Positions 12,225-35,771 are shown, counted from the stretch's first letter. The stretch: DNA of 64,000 bases from Anaeramoeba flamelloides (GCA_027625915.1 JANTQA010000038.1:310001-374000); one strand, 5' to 3'. The notes: generated by a model not told the origin, from the sequence alone. Made by a program: numbers and translations.

Positions 12225-13443
12225 TATATATATAATCAAAAACCTTTATTAAATAATAAAAGTTTGTTGTTAATATTCTTAGTATTTGAAAAAAAAATAT
12301 TATATAATATTTTAAATTTCTAAAAATTTCATAAATTAAGGGAAACAAAATAAGAGATCAATTTTTTCTGGATCTATGATTATTAAATAATTGATTTATA
12401 TTTATTATATATTTAAAATTAAATTAAAGTTCCAAATGTTATTTATATATAAAAAATCAAATATTAACTAAAAGTGTGATTTCTTAAAAAACAAACTGTT
12501 TGACTTTTTTTCTTTTGGTTTTTCAAATCCAAAAAATGCAACTTCAAAAATAATCAAATTTTTTGACTGTAAATTTATTTTGAAAAAAATGAACTCTTTG
12601 AAAAATGATAACTCATTTCTTTAAAGTTATTAAATGGAATTTTTTTAGCAAGTTTGTTTGTACTCTTGTATCCATTTGAAAATAAATACTCTACTATCTT
12701 TGGGGAAAAAAAAATAAAAAAGAGTTACTATCCCCGAAAGTTGAATAAATCTGATCTTAAAAACCAAGTAGAATTACAAGATTTTTGATTCCATTATTAA
12801 TTAAATAAGTAGAACTTTTTGGTCCAATGTGGTAAATTGTTTCTTCAGCAAATCTTGAAAATTTTTGCTTGGAATAATATGTTCCTTTTTTTCAATAATC
12901 AAAAGTTAGCAAAATAATAAAAATATTACGTGTTTGATCATCACACAACAACAAAAGAATACTTTGTAAATATAAATACCATCGAATTTAAGATTCGGTT
13001 GGTTGAATATTTGATCTTGAAATGATATCAAATAAAAAATTGTGAAATAAGAAAAATATTTGGTGAAAAGTTTATTCAAAATCATTTAAAAAAAATTATG
13101 AAAACCATTTTGTTGTGACTATTTTTTTTTTTGAAATTAAGAAAAGATTCTCAAAGTAAATAAAGATCTAAAAGTGAAAAAAAATAAAAAAGTAAAAAGA
13201 AAAAGACAAAAGAAAAAAAAAAAAATTGTGCCAGATTCATTGATTTGAAAATTTAAAGTTTAAATTTGTTTCTAATCTTTGTTAAACTTTCGTTTGAAAA
13301 TTGGCTAATGAAATTTCTAATCCAATTTTTTTTTTACCTCCAAATCGAATGTGTTTTGGTTTGTGAAAAAAAAAAAAAAAAAACTTTTTTTTAGTTAATT
13401 CAAACCAAAATAAAAATCAGTTGAAAAATTAGAGTGAGTATCT
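9411..13443. other. Long intergenic stretch, no gene seen
   Basis: Four kilobases of very AT-rich DNA between convergent genes. Apart from a (TA)n run at about 12190-12232 and many A and T homopolymers, I see no exon, RNA gene or repeat copy. Open frames are short and low-complexity. Confidence 0.5.
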
Positions 13444-14199
13444 CTAGATCTTGTTAATGTCAATTTCTTCAGAATCTGAAGAGGATTTTTCGTTTTCGTT
13501 TTCTTCACCTGAAGATTTTTGGAAAGAAAATCCTTTATTTTTTTTGACTGGAATTTCACCTTTTTGCTTAAGTTCACGCACTTCATCGTCTGTGTATTTT
13601 ACAAGGACATCGGATTTTGTTGGTTGGTATTCTCTTACTTCAACAAGAACATAGTCACCAACACCCATCCAGACACGTCTTCGAAGTTTTCCTATTTTTT
13701 CAAAGAAGAAGATTTTAAAAAAAAAAAAAAATTTAATAAAAGCAAAAAAAAAATTAAAAGATTTTTGAAGGAAAAAAGGTTTTTTTTATCAACAAACAAA
13801 AACAAAAAAAAAAAAAAAAAAGTGTTTTCAAAAAAAGAAAAAATTGGAACAAAAAAGCACTTTAATGGATTCTGTTGTTAACTTTTTCTTTTTTTCAAAC
13901 AAGGAAGATCGATGAAAGTTTAATGTTCCTTCACTTTTTTTTTTTTTTTTTAAGCATGGAAAAACCTTTGTTACTTTTTAAAGAATCAATAAAAATCAAG
14001 AAGAAACAAAATTACCTCTAATATGTGCCTCACGTGTGATACCATCAAAACAGTTCACTTTTAATCTACAATCTCCAAGAACTTTTTCAATGATTGCATA
14101 GACTTGTCCTTCTCCAGCTTCAACTAATTGTCTTTTTCTTACAAAGTTTTTCTTTCCACGTTGTCTCTTTTTACCACCTTTACCTCTTCTATTTGACAT
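13444..14199 (-). CDS. EIF1A: Translation initiation factor eIF1A, two exons
   Basis: eIF1A binds the 40S A site and promotes scanning and start-codon choice. Exon 1 is 14199-14016 and exon 2 is 13691-13444, with a 324 bp phase-1 intron (GTAATT...AATAG), giving 143 residues against 144 in human. The basic start SNRRGKGGKKRQRGKKN matches the family N-terminal tail. The OB fold follows (GQVYAIIEKVLGDCRLKVNC, FDGITREAHIRG, RRRVWMGVGDYVLVEVREYQ). The helical part has KYTDDEVRELK, and the C-terminus is acidic, ending SEEIDINKI. The codon across the splice gives the conserved HIRGKLRRRVW, which confirms the junction. Start: first ATG, preceded by an AT-rich leader. Confidence 0.95.
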
Positions 14200-17087
14200 A
14201 ATATAATAAATTATTTAATATTTAAATAAAAAAAAAAAAATGATTCAAATTCTTATTTTTTTGTGAGTTTAAAGTGAAAATGAATAATTCAGAAAAGTTG
14301 TGTTTAGCTAAAAAGATCAAGATCATTATTAGGTTTTTTGGCCAGAAAAGTTTTGTAAATTTTATTACTATTATTTCCCAATTAAAAAATGAAAATTTTT
14401 ATTTCACATTCCAAAATATTTTTCTGGTTTAATAATTTGAAGTACAACCAAAGATCTTAACACCATCGTTTAGAAATGATATTTTTATACATTTAATTTG
14501 ACCTTCCTTCTCAAAGACAAAATTTTTCCTCTGCTAATTTGATTGTCAGAGTTATAATTAATATTCATTTTGGAAATTGAAATAAAAAATTTTCATTTAT
14601 TAATTGGAAAATAACAGTATTGGTCAGACTTGACAATTAACCCATTTTTAAAGATTAAATTTTTCTAAGGGATGAGTGTCTACAAAAAAGAAGTGTCTAA
14701 AATTCAAGAAAACTTTTATTGGATTTTAACCACAACACTGAAGATGGTTCAAATGTCTCTCAAAACCCATTAGTCAAGTAGTACTAGTTGCTGATCGAAT
14801 AGATTAATAATGACCTATGTATTAGTAAAAAAATTCAAGAATTCAGGAATAAATCTTCAGTTTACCACAAATTTTACAGGTGAACCATCAATTTTCAGAC
14901 TCCAAAGGTGAAAATGTCTTTTTTGAATTTGTGATGAAATAGAGATTAATTGTTAAATAATATTGAAAAGTTTTTATACAATCAAAAATTAAATAATTAA
15001 TGAACAATTTATTTTGTCAAATTATTTTGACATAATGGAAATATATCGATTCAGCAACTTACTTTATAAAAAGGAAACAAAAGCAAATAATTGTTCTTTA
15101 GTTGATATCTATTGATTAAATCTTTGAAATTAAATAAAAAAAAACAATATTTACTTTAGCAACTTATAAAAAAGAATTTTTTCACAAAGTTATACTTAAA
15201 ATTTTTCCAGATAATGGGGCCCTTTTCCAGTCTGGGAATTGAATAAGTTTAAATGTTTTGAATGAATATTAAAAGAAAAAATTATTTTCAAAATTTAAAA
15301 ATTCAAATAATTTTTTAAAATATATCTTTTCTTTTTTTCTAATTTTTTTAATAAATTATTATTTCGTAATTTTTTTTTTTTATATAAGAACTAAAGTCAC
15401 TAAGTAAAAAATTTGTTATTCTAAACCTTTATAAAGAGTAAAAATGATTGTAGAAATATTGTATAAATTTCTATTATATTTTATTTGATCTTCAATTGAA
15501 GATCACACGAAAAATTTTTGTTTTTCTCTCGGAAGTTGTGTCTGAAAACTTTAAGTTTTTTAATTTTGAAAAAAATCTATTTGATTTATTCGATTTACTA
15601 CATAATAATATAAATTATTTTTTGATTTATATTAATTAACTTATTTCTTTTTTGTTTAAAGAACAATAAGTAAAAATAATTCCTAATAAAATTAGAAAGT
15701 GAGTTAATTTTTTTGAAAATTTTTTTATCTTACTAATAAATTTTTGAGAGATAGCCTATACCAACCAATTAATAATATTTACTTTCTATAAAGAGAAACT
15801 TCAGATTATATTTTTCTCTGTTCGATATTAATCCCATGAGTAGTATCTTTATTTTATGTTCTATATGAACAAAAATATCCATATTATATAGAGAAAATTG
15901 TTTCAAATAAAAACCAAATATTCAATTTTTTATTCTTTATATGGGATTTTGATGAATTTTTTAAAAAAAATTTATTGACTCAAAAAATTAAATGAAATTT
16001 TCGAAAAAAAAATGATAAAACTAAAAACCTTTTATTATAACTTTTTCTTCATAGACGAACACTTTATCTTAAAAGTTATTTTCAAAATCCCCTATACCTG
16101 GTTTAATTATATTTTAAAAGAAGTTAAGTTAAGCAAGATATTTTGTTTTTGAACCACTAAAAGGTAAAATTCAAATTTATTTACAGCCAGTTCCACTTTT
16201 AAGGAAAAAAAAATTCAACGAAAATTAAGGAACAATAAACAAACCCCAATTAAAGCACAGAATTCATATTTTCGTAAAAATTATTTGTAAAAAAAAAAAT
16301 TCCAAATTTTATGCTTTAATTTGAGAATTTTTTGTACCTTAAATTTTGTTGAAAGTTTGTGTCTTAAATTTGAAACTGATCGTAGAAGAAAACAGTTTTC
16401 CAAAATAAAAATTATAAACAAAAAACTATTTCAAGGCACCACATCTTTTTAACCTAATAAATGCTTTTTTAGACATAAAATAATTTTGGTCCTACCTTTA
16501 AATATGGATCCTATTTAAGGATCGATCAATCATTATGTCAAAATTGTACCTTATTGGAAATTTCAAATACAATAAAAAAATAATATTATTTACTTTAACT
16601 TTAGGTATTTGATTTTTCATATTCAATTCATATCTTAAAATTAATTAGATATAATAAATTTTCCACATAAAATTATATTTCACTCTAGAATTCAAAATTG
16701 AAATATATAGTTTACCTTTTTCCCTATCACAAAATCCTATTACCAGTGATTATTGGTAGCAGAGTTTTTAATTTTTATTGGAATGATGGTGAAACACTTT
16801 TGAAAATTAATTTTTTTTTTCAAGTTGGTGGATTTTTTATTGAGTTGTTCAGAAAATGTTTTTGTGTTCATTTTTGAAAATTTTCTATTAAGTTTTTTTT
16901 TTATAAAATGAAAAGATGTTAGAAGTATGATATATTAGGAATTCTTTTGTATAAAAAATGAAAAATTTTGGAATTATTGTACCTCTGTGGATGTTATGGG
17001 TTGGGGGAAATTTCAATTACACCAACCTCTAATAATTCTTGTTACATTTGGTTTTAGATTTGTAAAAAAATAAATCACAATAAATAA
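14200..17087. other. Intergenic stretch, no gene seen
   Basis: AT-rich DNA between eIF1A, whose promoter must lie at its left edge, and the 4.9 kb transposon. No open frame of note, RNA gene or clear repeat was found. Confidence 0.5.
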
Positions 17088-17859
17088 TAAACTCTTTTTC
17101 AGTCAAAGGGATCCTGTTTTATTGTTGAAATAGAACATATTCTATGAGTTTAATATATTATTCTTTGAAAAATAAAATTTTAATTTTTAGATCAAAATTA
17201 TTTTTTCTAATTTTGTAATTTTTTTTGGATTTTTACTTTATATTTTTTGAATTTTTTTTTTTTTTTAATTTCTTTTTTTTTGATAAGGTATATATTGGAT
17301 TTTTTTTTATTATAAGACCGATAGCTATGTGATAGAAAAGGTTATTCTATTGTTAGTGGAAATAGTGGGAATGATTGTAGAAAATTTAATATTAATATCT
17401 ATTTGAATTTTATTTGATCTGTGATTGAAGATCAAAATTAACATTCCTGTTTTTCTCAATATTGCCAACCTATAAGAATTTTTAGATATCCAATTATTAT
17501 GAAAAAATATATTGTTAGATGAGTACTACTTTAGATATTCATTAAGTATTCTTTGATGTTTATTTCTCCTTATACCTTATTTGTTCTTCAAAGGTCAATT
17601 ATCACAAAAAGAATATAAACTATATTCTAAAAATTTGGACACAGTTTAAACAGTGGAAAGAACATTAACACCACACTTTAAATTCAATTCGGGAAAGAAT
17701 TTTAATTTTACAAACTATTTCATTTTTTGTCTTTTTTGTTTTGTTTTCATTTCCTTTTTAGTAGTTACTAAATCTGTTTCGTTAAATCTCGAAAATTTTT
17801 TTCAATGCTTTGATAAAAAGTTAATTTTGAGTTTTCTAAATTGAAAAATCAGATACAAT

Positions 17860-17960
17860 TGGTAGATGGTATCTTGAAATTTGATCGATCAACAATTGTT
17901 CGTGAAATTTCAACAAATTTACCAATAAATTTTTAGTTCTACTCGTTTCATTATTTTGGA
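17860..17960. repeat. R1-related fragment
   Basis: TTGGTAGATGGTATCTTGAA, ATTTGATCGATCAACAATTG and ATTTCAACAAATTTACCAAT follow the order of the first 125 bases of the window, ending GTTTCATTATTTTGGACACG. It is a diverged partial copy, closest to the copy at 38.9 kb. It lies inside the 4.9 kb element. Confidence 0.55.
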
Positions 17961-18059
17961 CACGCCTGTAATTATTTTTGAGTTTTATATATAATTCTTT
18001 TATTTGTATTAAAAGGGTTACTTATAAAAAAATTATTACTAGGTTACTTAAATGTGTTT

Positions 18060-19036
18060 TTATATTAGGTTTGGAAAAATACAATAAATTGGTTTTTTGA
18101 TTTTTTATACTTTTTACCTTTTCCAAATTTCCCTTTTTAAGTTGTTTGGGTTCCTCCTCTTTTTGTTTTTTTTGGTGTTTGGGGAGGCAAAAGGAATAAA
18201 AAATCATTATAAGAATTGGTGGACTTGGTCATGACTAACCTAACCAAACTTGTTAATGTCAGATCTAAAACGAATTGAGCTGGACTTATGCAACTGTAGA
18301 GAACTGAATCCAACGAATGCGATCTGAAGCCAACCAAAGTGAACCGAATTGGACTTTCCGTAAAATCTATCGAGTCACTACCAGGACTTGGTTTTTACTA
18401 TCGAGTCGGTATCTTGAACTAGGATTTTGCGAAAACAAGATTTGGGAAACTTGCAAAATATAAAAAAAAAAAAATAAAAGGAAAAAAAAAAAAAAAAAAC
18501 AACACAAAAAAAAAAAATAAAAAAAAAAAAAAAAAAAAAAAAAGTGACTCAATTTCATAAAACCAATATTTTATTCTTAAAATCTTAGCACTTTATAGAT
18601 TCAAACCATCTATCAAGTTCTAAAAAACTTAATAAAGTAACCTATTTCATTTGATCTATAGTTGTTCAAATATTTAGATCTCTTGATTAAAAAAAATTAT
18701 GGTGGCGATCCAAAAAAGGAAACAACCACCAACCCACTCAACACTTGGGGTACAAAAAAACTTTTTAAATAAGTTTTTTACTTTTTTTTTGACTCTTTCA
18801 TTTCTTGTTTTTCTTTCTCTTTTTCTTATCTTTATTTAAAAATAATTTTTTCTTTTCATTTTTTAAAGAAAAGATATCCTATGAGTTATAATATCGCCTA
18901 AATTATAGCTAGGATAAAAAACTCTCTTATCAAGATTAGAGTTTCTGTGGGTGCCTAGGTTTTCTAAAATTTAAAAGAATTGAGGAAAATCAAAGATTTT
19001 ACTAAATTCTTTTAAATTTGAGAAAACCTAACGGCA
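18060..19036 (+). repeat. 1 kb hairpin-ended repeat, copy A
   Basis: Read forwards, this matches the reverse complement of 22521-23490 over its whole length. Shared landmarks in order are TTTTTAAGTTGTTTGGGTTC, a stretch rich in GGACTTGGT-like words, CAAGATTTTGGGAAACTTGC-like sequence, a long A-rich tract, TATAGTTGTTCAAATATTTA, GGTGGCGATCCAAAAA, AAAGAAAAGATAT, and a terminal hairpin ending CCTAACGGC. Identity is perhaps 70-75% by eye, with indels in homopolymers. No coding frame survives. It may be a non-autonomous element in its own right. Confidence 0.65.
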
Positions 19037-19694
19037 GACAGGAGTAATTTTGTTGAATTATCTCTCTTCAAAAATAAATAAATAAATAAATAAATTGGTT
19101 TTTTTTTTTTTGCCTTTTTTTGATTTTTGGGTCTGTCCAAGTTTTCGGAATGGGGTTGATTTGAAAAATTTTTTTCTTTTTACTTTGAGAGAAACAAAGT
19201 TTATAATTTAACTTTAACATTTTTTTTGATGGGTTTAGAATTTAAGAGCCTCTCGATATCATTTTTAAAAAATAATCACATATTTCAATTTCAGTGATAT
19301 TTATAGTATTGATACTCCCTTAAAGCAAAAAAATTTCAAATAAAAAAAAATATTAATTTTTCTACTATTTTTTTCGTCAAAAAATCAGTTTTTTGTTTGA
19401 ACTGTTTTTTTGAAATCTCAAAATTATAAGTAATCTCTTTGAATCAGAGAATATTAAACAATCACTATTGTCTTTATTTAAAACCAATTGGAATTCCTGT
19501 AAAATAGATATCCAAAAAAAATCTTTGAATTTTTGAAAAAAAAAGGAAATTCACGACTTAAGTAAATGTGATATCTTACTTTAAGAAAAAAATCAACAAA
19601 AAGAGGAGAACAAAACTAATAGATGTGAAAAATACTGAATTTAAACAAAATAATTCATTTTTTTTGAAATTAATTTTTTCTTCAAGTTTTTCGA

Positions 19695-20412
19695 ATGAGC
19701 TTTTGGAATAATAAAAAAAAAAAAATAACAACACAAACCCAAAGCGAAAGTAAATTATTTTCGTTATTTGCTATCAAAAACGAATCTAATTTACATATAT
19801 TTCAAGACGATTTAGGTTTGGTTTGGGAAAAATTACAAAAAAAAGATGAAGAAATTGATCATTATGCATACTATAAATTACACAACAGATTTTCAATTCT
19901 TTTTCTTCAGAAATACGCTAATTGGAGATCTGAAAAAGAAATCCGATCATTAGGAAGGATAAACGAAAAGAAATGGGAGAAATTAGTTTCTTTAAATAAA
20001 CTATTACCTAAAATAGTCATTAGTAATGCAATCAAAGGCTTGGTACAGTTTAAAAAAGATCTTTCAAAAGGTAATTTCTTTTTTTTTTTACCTTTTTTTT
20101 TGTTTTTTTTTTTTCTTTTTGCCTTACTTATGTTTTTTGAGAGATGTCTTTGATCTAATTTTTCTACAGTTTACTACTTGGACAAAAATGATTAAAAATA
20201 ATCGAACACAACAAGGTAATTTCAAAAATACAAGATCCATAAAAACCAATTTTAGATACTCAAATGAAACAAAAGAAGTTTTGATTTTGCAAACCTTACA
20301 AGAAGAAGAAAAAAAAAAACATTCACACAAACCCAAAAATTTAGACCCTCACAATAATTCCATTCAAAAAAACCTGAAATTTTGGTCGTCACAGAAAACT
20401 CTTTCTCAGTGA
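19695..20412 (+). CDS. Unidentified gene inside the 4.9 kb element
   Basis: I do not recognise this protein. The first part (19695-20070, 125 codons) starts MSFWNNKKKK and has a well-formed soluble sequence with Trp, Arg and Leu-rich helices (LGLVWEKLQKKDEEIDHYAY, WRSEKEIRSLGRINEKKWEK). A GTAATT donor at 20071 and a CTACAG acceptor ending at 20169 flank a T-rich 99 bp intron. Spliced that way the frame closes 8 codons later, while a longer open stretch after the acceptor (to 20412) is in another frame, so the gene may be broken or the splice site different. Placement between TIRs suggests an element-borne gene, but no nuclease, integrase or helix-turn-helix motif is visible. Confidence 0.35.
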
Positions 20413-22019
20413 CAAACATTCCCTTTAACTTCTGAAAATTTGATAAAATTAAAGAAAAACCTTCAGAATGCCGAATATTTCCCGAATGTAAACCCTGGGA
20501 ACAAGACTTTTACACAACTGTTTATGCTTTATGAAGCTAATTGATAAATAGGAAATCTAAAAAGAAAATTACTTTTGTTCCATCAAAGTTGTTTAACCTG
20601 ATTAATTTTTTTCACTTTTCACAAGCTTTGTGTTCGACTTCTCACTTTTTTATGATTACAATTTGTGTTCATATTTTTGTTTTTCACTCGATTTTAAATA
20701 ATTTTTTCTTTTTTTTGTTCTCTTGGACAAAGCTCTTTTTTTCGATTCCAAAAACTATTTGAAGTATTTTCTTAATTTTGATACAAACCAACAGTTTAGT
20801 TCAATTTTTTACAACGTAACAGTTGAAGGTGTTCTTGAACAGTCACAAAAAAATTTAAAAATGAATTTTCACCAATAACTTTTCGAGCCAAAAAACCGTG
20901 GTTTTAGATTTGACCCATAATCCAATTTTAGTCCATTATCAAAATATTGGCTCACTGTTGAGAGATTGAAAAGATACATGTTAATAGGCTTAAACAATAC
21001 ACAAAGTAAGAAATAGGGTTCTTTAAATAATTTTTTAAAAAGAATTGGTGAAGATATTGATAGATTAAATTTCAATTTTTTGACAACAAATTACCCACAA
21101 GATTCTTTTGTTCCTTTTTTATTTTTTACAAATAAAAAATTCATTTAATGACGGGGGTACCTAATAAAATTATAGCACCCAGCACACATGCTAACTATTA
21201 ATTGTGGTCCAAGTGATTGCGATCTGGTATTGATAGATTCAAATAAATTGTTTTGAAAAAATCGAGTTTTTTGGGTTTTTTTTTGGTTTTTATTTTTTGC
21301 TTGATTGTAAATAACCTCACCATTCATGCTCTTAAAAATACACCTTAGAAAGCATATTTATTATGTGTATTTTTAAGAACTTGATTTGTGTGGTTTTTTA
21401 CAAGTAAACTCCATTTCACTCAAAGAAGGCCCAGCAAAAAATGAAAAATTCACTTTATTTTTAAGAATCAACCAAACTAAGATTGTTTAGAAATACGAGA
21501 AATAATAAACTTCCGGTTAGAGTCGATAATCATAAAAGAAAAGCCTGGAAAAAGCATTAATTTTGTAAAAAAAAAAGTGATAAAAAATTTTTTGGGCACC
21601 TTTCCTTGGAACTTCTCGTGCAAAATTTTCAATTTCATTAGGAAATTAAAATTTTTGACAATAAGATTTTTCACTTGTAAATGTATGAATTTTAAAAGAA
21701 CATACAAGACCTCACTTTTCTTAATGTTAATTTGGAGTTTCAAACATTATTTTTTTTTTCAAATTAAATAGAAAAATAAAAAAAGAAAGAAATAAAAAAA
21801 AAAAAACAAATCAAAAATCAAAATACTTGAAAAAAAAAAAATTTACAAAATGAGAAAAAATGATTTTGATCTAAAAATTGAAATTTTAGTTTGAGAAGAA
21901 TAATGAATTAAAATCGTCGAATATGTTCTATTTCTTCAATAAAACTGGTGCCCTTTGACGGAAAAAGAGTTTAGATTAAAAAAATAAAATCATATTTTTC
22001 CCAAAAAAAAATTATTTTG

Positions 22020-22610
22020 TTTTTTAATATTTGAGGAAAAGGAGGTGATTTAACAATATTACATCATATTTACCGTTAGATTTTTTTAATTTAAGCAATA
22101 AACCGAAAATTTATTTAATTTACGATTTATTTCTCAAATTAAAAAAAAAAAAATGCCATTATATTTTCTTGAGTTTTCTATTTATTTGGAAAATCAATAG
22201 ATTTTCGTTAGGTTTTTTTGAGTTTTCTATTTATTTGGAAAATCTATTGATTTTCGTTAGGTTTTTTTTTACTTTAGAAATAAACCGAAAATTTTAATAA
22301 ATTTTCTGTTTATTTCTAAAGTAAAAAAAACCTAGAACACTTCAGAAATAAAATAGAAAACCTCAAAAAAACCTAGAACACTTTACAGATAAAACAGAAA
22401 ACCTCAAGAAAAATTATCCACTTGAAGGCACTCTACGTCAATTTTCGTTAGGTTTTTTTTAATTTTTGTTTTGAGTAGAAAATCAATATTTTTGAAACAA
22501 AAACAAAAAGTAAAAAAAACCGCCGTTAGGTTTTTTAGAATTTAAAAGAATTGAGTAAAATCAAAGATTTTTCTCTTTATTCTTTTGAATTCTGAAAAAC
22601 TTAGGCACTT
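22020..22610. repeat. Cluster of nested palindromes and tandem units
   Basis: At least four hairpins are packed together, separated by the word CGTTAGGTTTTTT or its complement. The clearest is 22260-22332, a near-perfect palindrome with arms of about 35 bp around TTTAGAAATAAACCGAAAAT. Two direct copies of a unit of about 50 bp (GAGTTTTCTATTTATTTGGA...) lie at 22171-22268, and inverted relatives of it at 22335-22410. The cluster runs into copy B of the 1 kb repeat. Confidence 0.7.
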
Positions 22611-23490
22611 GACAACACTTTACAGCACTTTCTGAAACTCTAAAACTTTATTTAGAGTTTTTTACCCTGGCTATAATGTAGATCAGATTAAACGGACATA
22701 ATATATCTTTTCTTTAAAAAATGAAAAAAAAAAAATATTTTTATCAACAAAGACAAGAAAAAGAGAAAGAAAGGAAAGGGGACAAAATAGATTAAAAAAT
22801 TAATAAAAAAAAATATAAAAACTTGATTTAATAGTTTTTTTTTTGTAATACTCAAGTGTTGAATGGACTATTGGTTGTTTCCTATTATTTATAAAAATTC
22901 TTGGATCACCGCCATAATTTATTTTAATAAAAGAGGTAAATATTTGAACAACTTTAGATTAAATAAAATGTGTTACTTTATTAAGTTTTAAATTAGAACT
23001 TTACAGATACTTTACATCTATAAATCCACTGGTTTTTAAGAATAAGAATGTGTTTTCGGGATTTTCTTTTTCTTGTTTTATTTTTCTTATTTTTTTTTTT
23101 TTTTGCAAAGTTTCCAAAATCTTGTTTTCACAAAATCCCAGTCCAAGATATCAACTAAACAACATTAATACAGTACAAGTACCAACTTGGAGTAAAAACC
23201 CAGTCCAGTTAACGACTCAAAAGATTGTATGGAAAGTCTAATTCGGTTAACTTTAGTTGTTTTCAGATCGATTCAATTCTCTCTGTTCACTTCAGTTGCT
23301 TCAGTCAAGTTAGTTTGTTTAAGATCTAATAATGAACAAGTTTTCCAATTCTTATAATGATTTTTTTATTCCTTCTACCTCCTCCAAACAGTTTAAAAAA
23401 CAAAAAGAGGGAGAAACATACAGGTTTGGAACCCAAACAACTTAAAAAGAAAATTGAAAAAAGTAAAAAAATCGATAAAATCAAAAAATT
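22521..23490 (-). repeat. 1 kb hairpin-ended repeat, copy B
   Basis: This is the inverted partner of 18060-19036. It starts CGCCGTTAGGTTTTTTAGAA with the terminal hairpin, passes GGATCACCGCCATAATTTAT and TTTGCAAAGTTTCCAAAATC, and ends near GAACCCAAACAACTTAAAAA. It lies just outside the right end of the 4.9 kb element, so the two copies are more simply two insertions than the arms of one transposon. Short open frames (23050-23241, 23357-23545) are not convincing. Confidence 0.65.
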
Positions 23491-23559
23491 TAAACTAATT
23501 TGTCTTTACCAGATCGCAATCACTAGAACCAACATTAATATTTAGCATATATATGTTGG

Positions 23560-24339
23560 ACATTATGGATTCATCAGGTGTGCCCATTCTTAATTTTAGA
23601 AAATTTGCGAATTATTATGAAATATTCAAACCAAAGTCAATTAATATTTTTTAACCATATAGACAGATAAAAGATCTAACGTGAAAAACTGGTATAAATC
23701 TGAATCAAGTATTGACACATTAATTCTTATGTTCAAATACATTAGCCTGAAAAAAATAAAAAAAAACACGGTTAAATTTGAGTTACGAATTTAAGGTTTT
23801 TAAACACGTGTTATTCATACAACAGTGCTAACTAGAAAATACCAAAACTTTTTGATATTTTTACAACACAATAAATATGTTGGTAATAAAGAATCATTTT
23901 TGAAATCATCAACACAATATTTTTTGAAATACCGCATTCCAATATGATTGATATAAAAATTGAACAAATCGTTACTCAGAATTCAATTTATGAAATTTTA
24001 TGAACAAAATTTCTTGAACACCTGTTCTGATCTAGTTTTGTCTTTTATTAATATAAAATTTTATTTTTTTGTAAGCATTTTAACACTAATTTCACAATTG
24101 ATCTCTGGGTTGGAACATAAAATTTACAGAATTAACAACAATTGAAAGTAGGGGAATTTTTTTTTTTAGAAATCAATTCATCAACTGTTAAATGAATTTT
24201 TATTTTTTTATTTGTGTGAATATTTTTTGTGAAATAATAAAATGACAAGACTTTGAAAAAAACAAAAAAATCAATTCAAATCATAAAATGACACAAATAT
24301 ATTTTTTGTTGTCTAATAAAATATACATTTTGTAAAAAA
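23560..24339. other. Intergenic DNA, nothing recognised
   Basis: AT-rich sequence between copy B of the 1 kb repeat and the block upstream of the BEACH gene. No gene or repeat is supported. Confidence 0.4.
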
Positions 24340-24898
24340 AAAAAAAATGATATATTTTTTCTATTATTATTATTGAAGAAGTGTAAATTACACTCTAAAT
24401 GTCCTTTTGCTTGAATTTCCTTTCATAAATTTAAATGTATAATCATAGATTCCACGATTGCACAAGGAAAAAACATACACAAAATTCTTTTTATGAGAAA
24501 TAAGTAAAAAAGAAAAAAAGAAAAAAAGAAAAAAGTAAAAAGAGAGAAAAAAAAAAGAAATATAAAAACGGGATCCTAAGAAAAAATTGGTAAAAAATCA
24601 AAAAAAAAAACAAGGTTATCTTGAATTAAGAACTCCCAAAATAACAGCCAAGATACTTTTGGTTAATTTAATTTTAATTTGATAATTGATCATGAATATC
24701 CATTTGGATGATCGTTGTTGAATTGATGTAATTTCTTTTTTCTTTTTGAACTGATTTGCTTAAACCAACTTACATATTTGTTCCCTTTGCTTTTTAGTTT
24801 TTATTTTCAAGATACTCACATACTTTTGTTTTTCAGTATCTCCGGTATTAGCAAGTAGCCACTTGATCTTTTTCCTTTATAACTCTTCTTCCCAATAT

Positions 24899-24917
<19 letters not shown>
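24340..24917 (+). repeat. Diverged duplicated block, copy A, with a conserved hairpin
   Basis: Collinear with 56700-57290 at perhaps 60-65% identity by eye. Shared landmarks in order are TTATTATTATTGA, ACACTCTAAAT/ACACCCAAAAT, GTATAATCATAGATTCCACG, TTGGTTAA..., a C/T-rich run, ACTCACA, and finally a hairpin plus GCCAGGGG. The hairpin is TCTTCC (24887-24892), loop CAATATAT, GGAAGA (24901-24906). In the other copy it is TCTTTC and GAAAGA, so both sides changed together. This copy overlaps the proposed first exon of the BEACH gene. It could be a promoter and leader region or a structured RNA. Confidence 0.45.

Positions 24918-35771
<10,854 letters not shown>

Larger units (their letters stand above)
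17088..21973. mobile_element. 4.9 kb DNA element with TIRs of about 200 bp
   Basis: The left end TAAACTCTTTTTCAGTCAAA and the right end are inverted repeats. Similarity continues inward for about 200 bp (17088-17290 against 21775-21973), including GAAATAGAACATATTC and ATTTTTAGATCAAAAT. The outer bases TAAACTCTTTTTC and the AAAGGG block are shared with the 0.7 kb elements at 6.1 and 47.5 kb, and TA lies at both ends, so all three seem one superfamily. Inside are a candidate gene (19695-20412), a copy of the 1 kb repeat (18060-19036) and apparently decayed coding sequence to about 21.3 kb. I could not identify a transposase. Confidence 0.6.

Noticed and set aside
18367-18558. Phe-rich minus-strand frame
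   Set aside because: It comes from A-rich homopolymers within the 1 kb repeat.
18060-23490. A single 5.4 kb transposon with 1 kb TIRs, for example a Polinton-like element
   Set aside because: Too short for a Polinton, no polymerase, integrase or capsid gene is visible, and other TIRs cut across the proposed boundaries.
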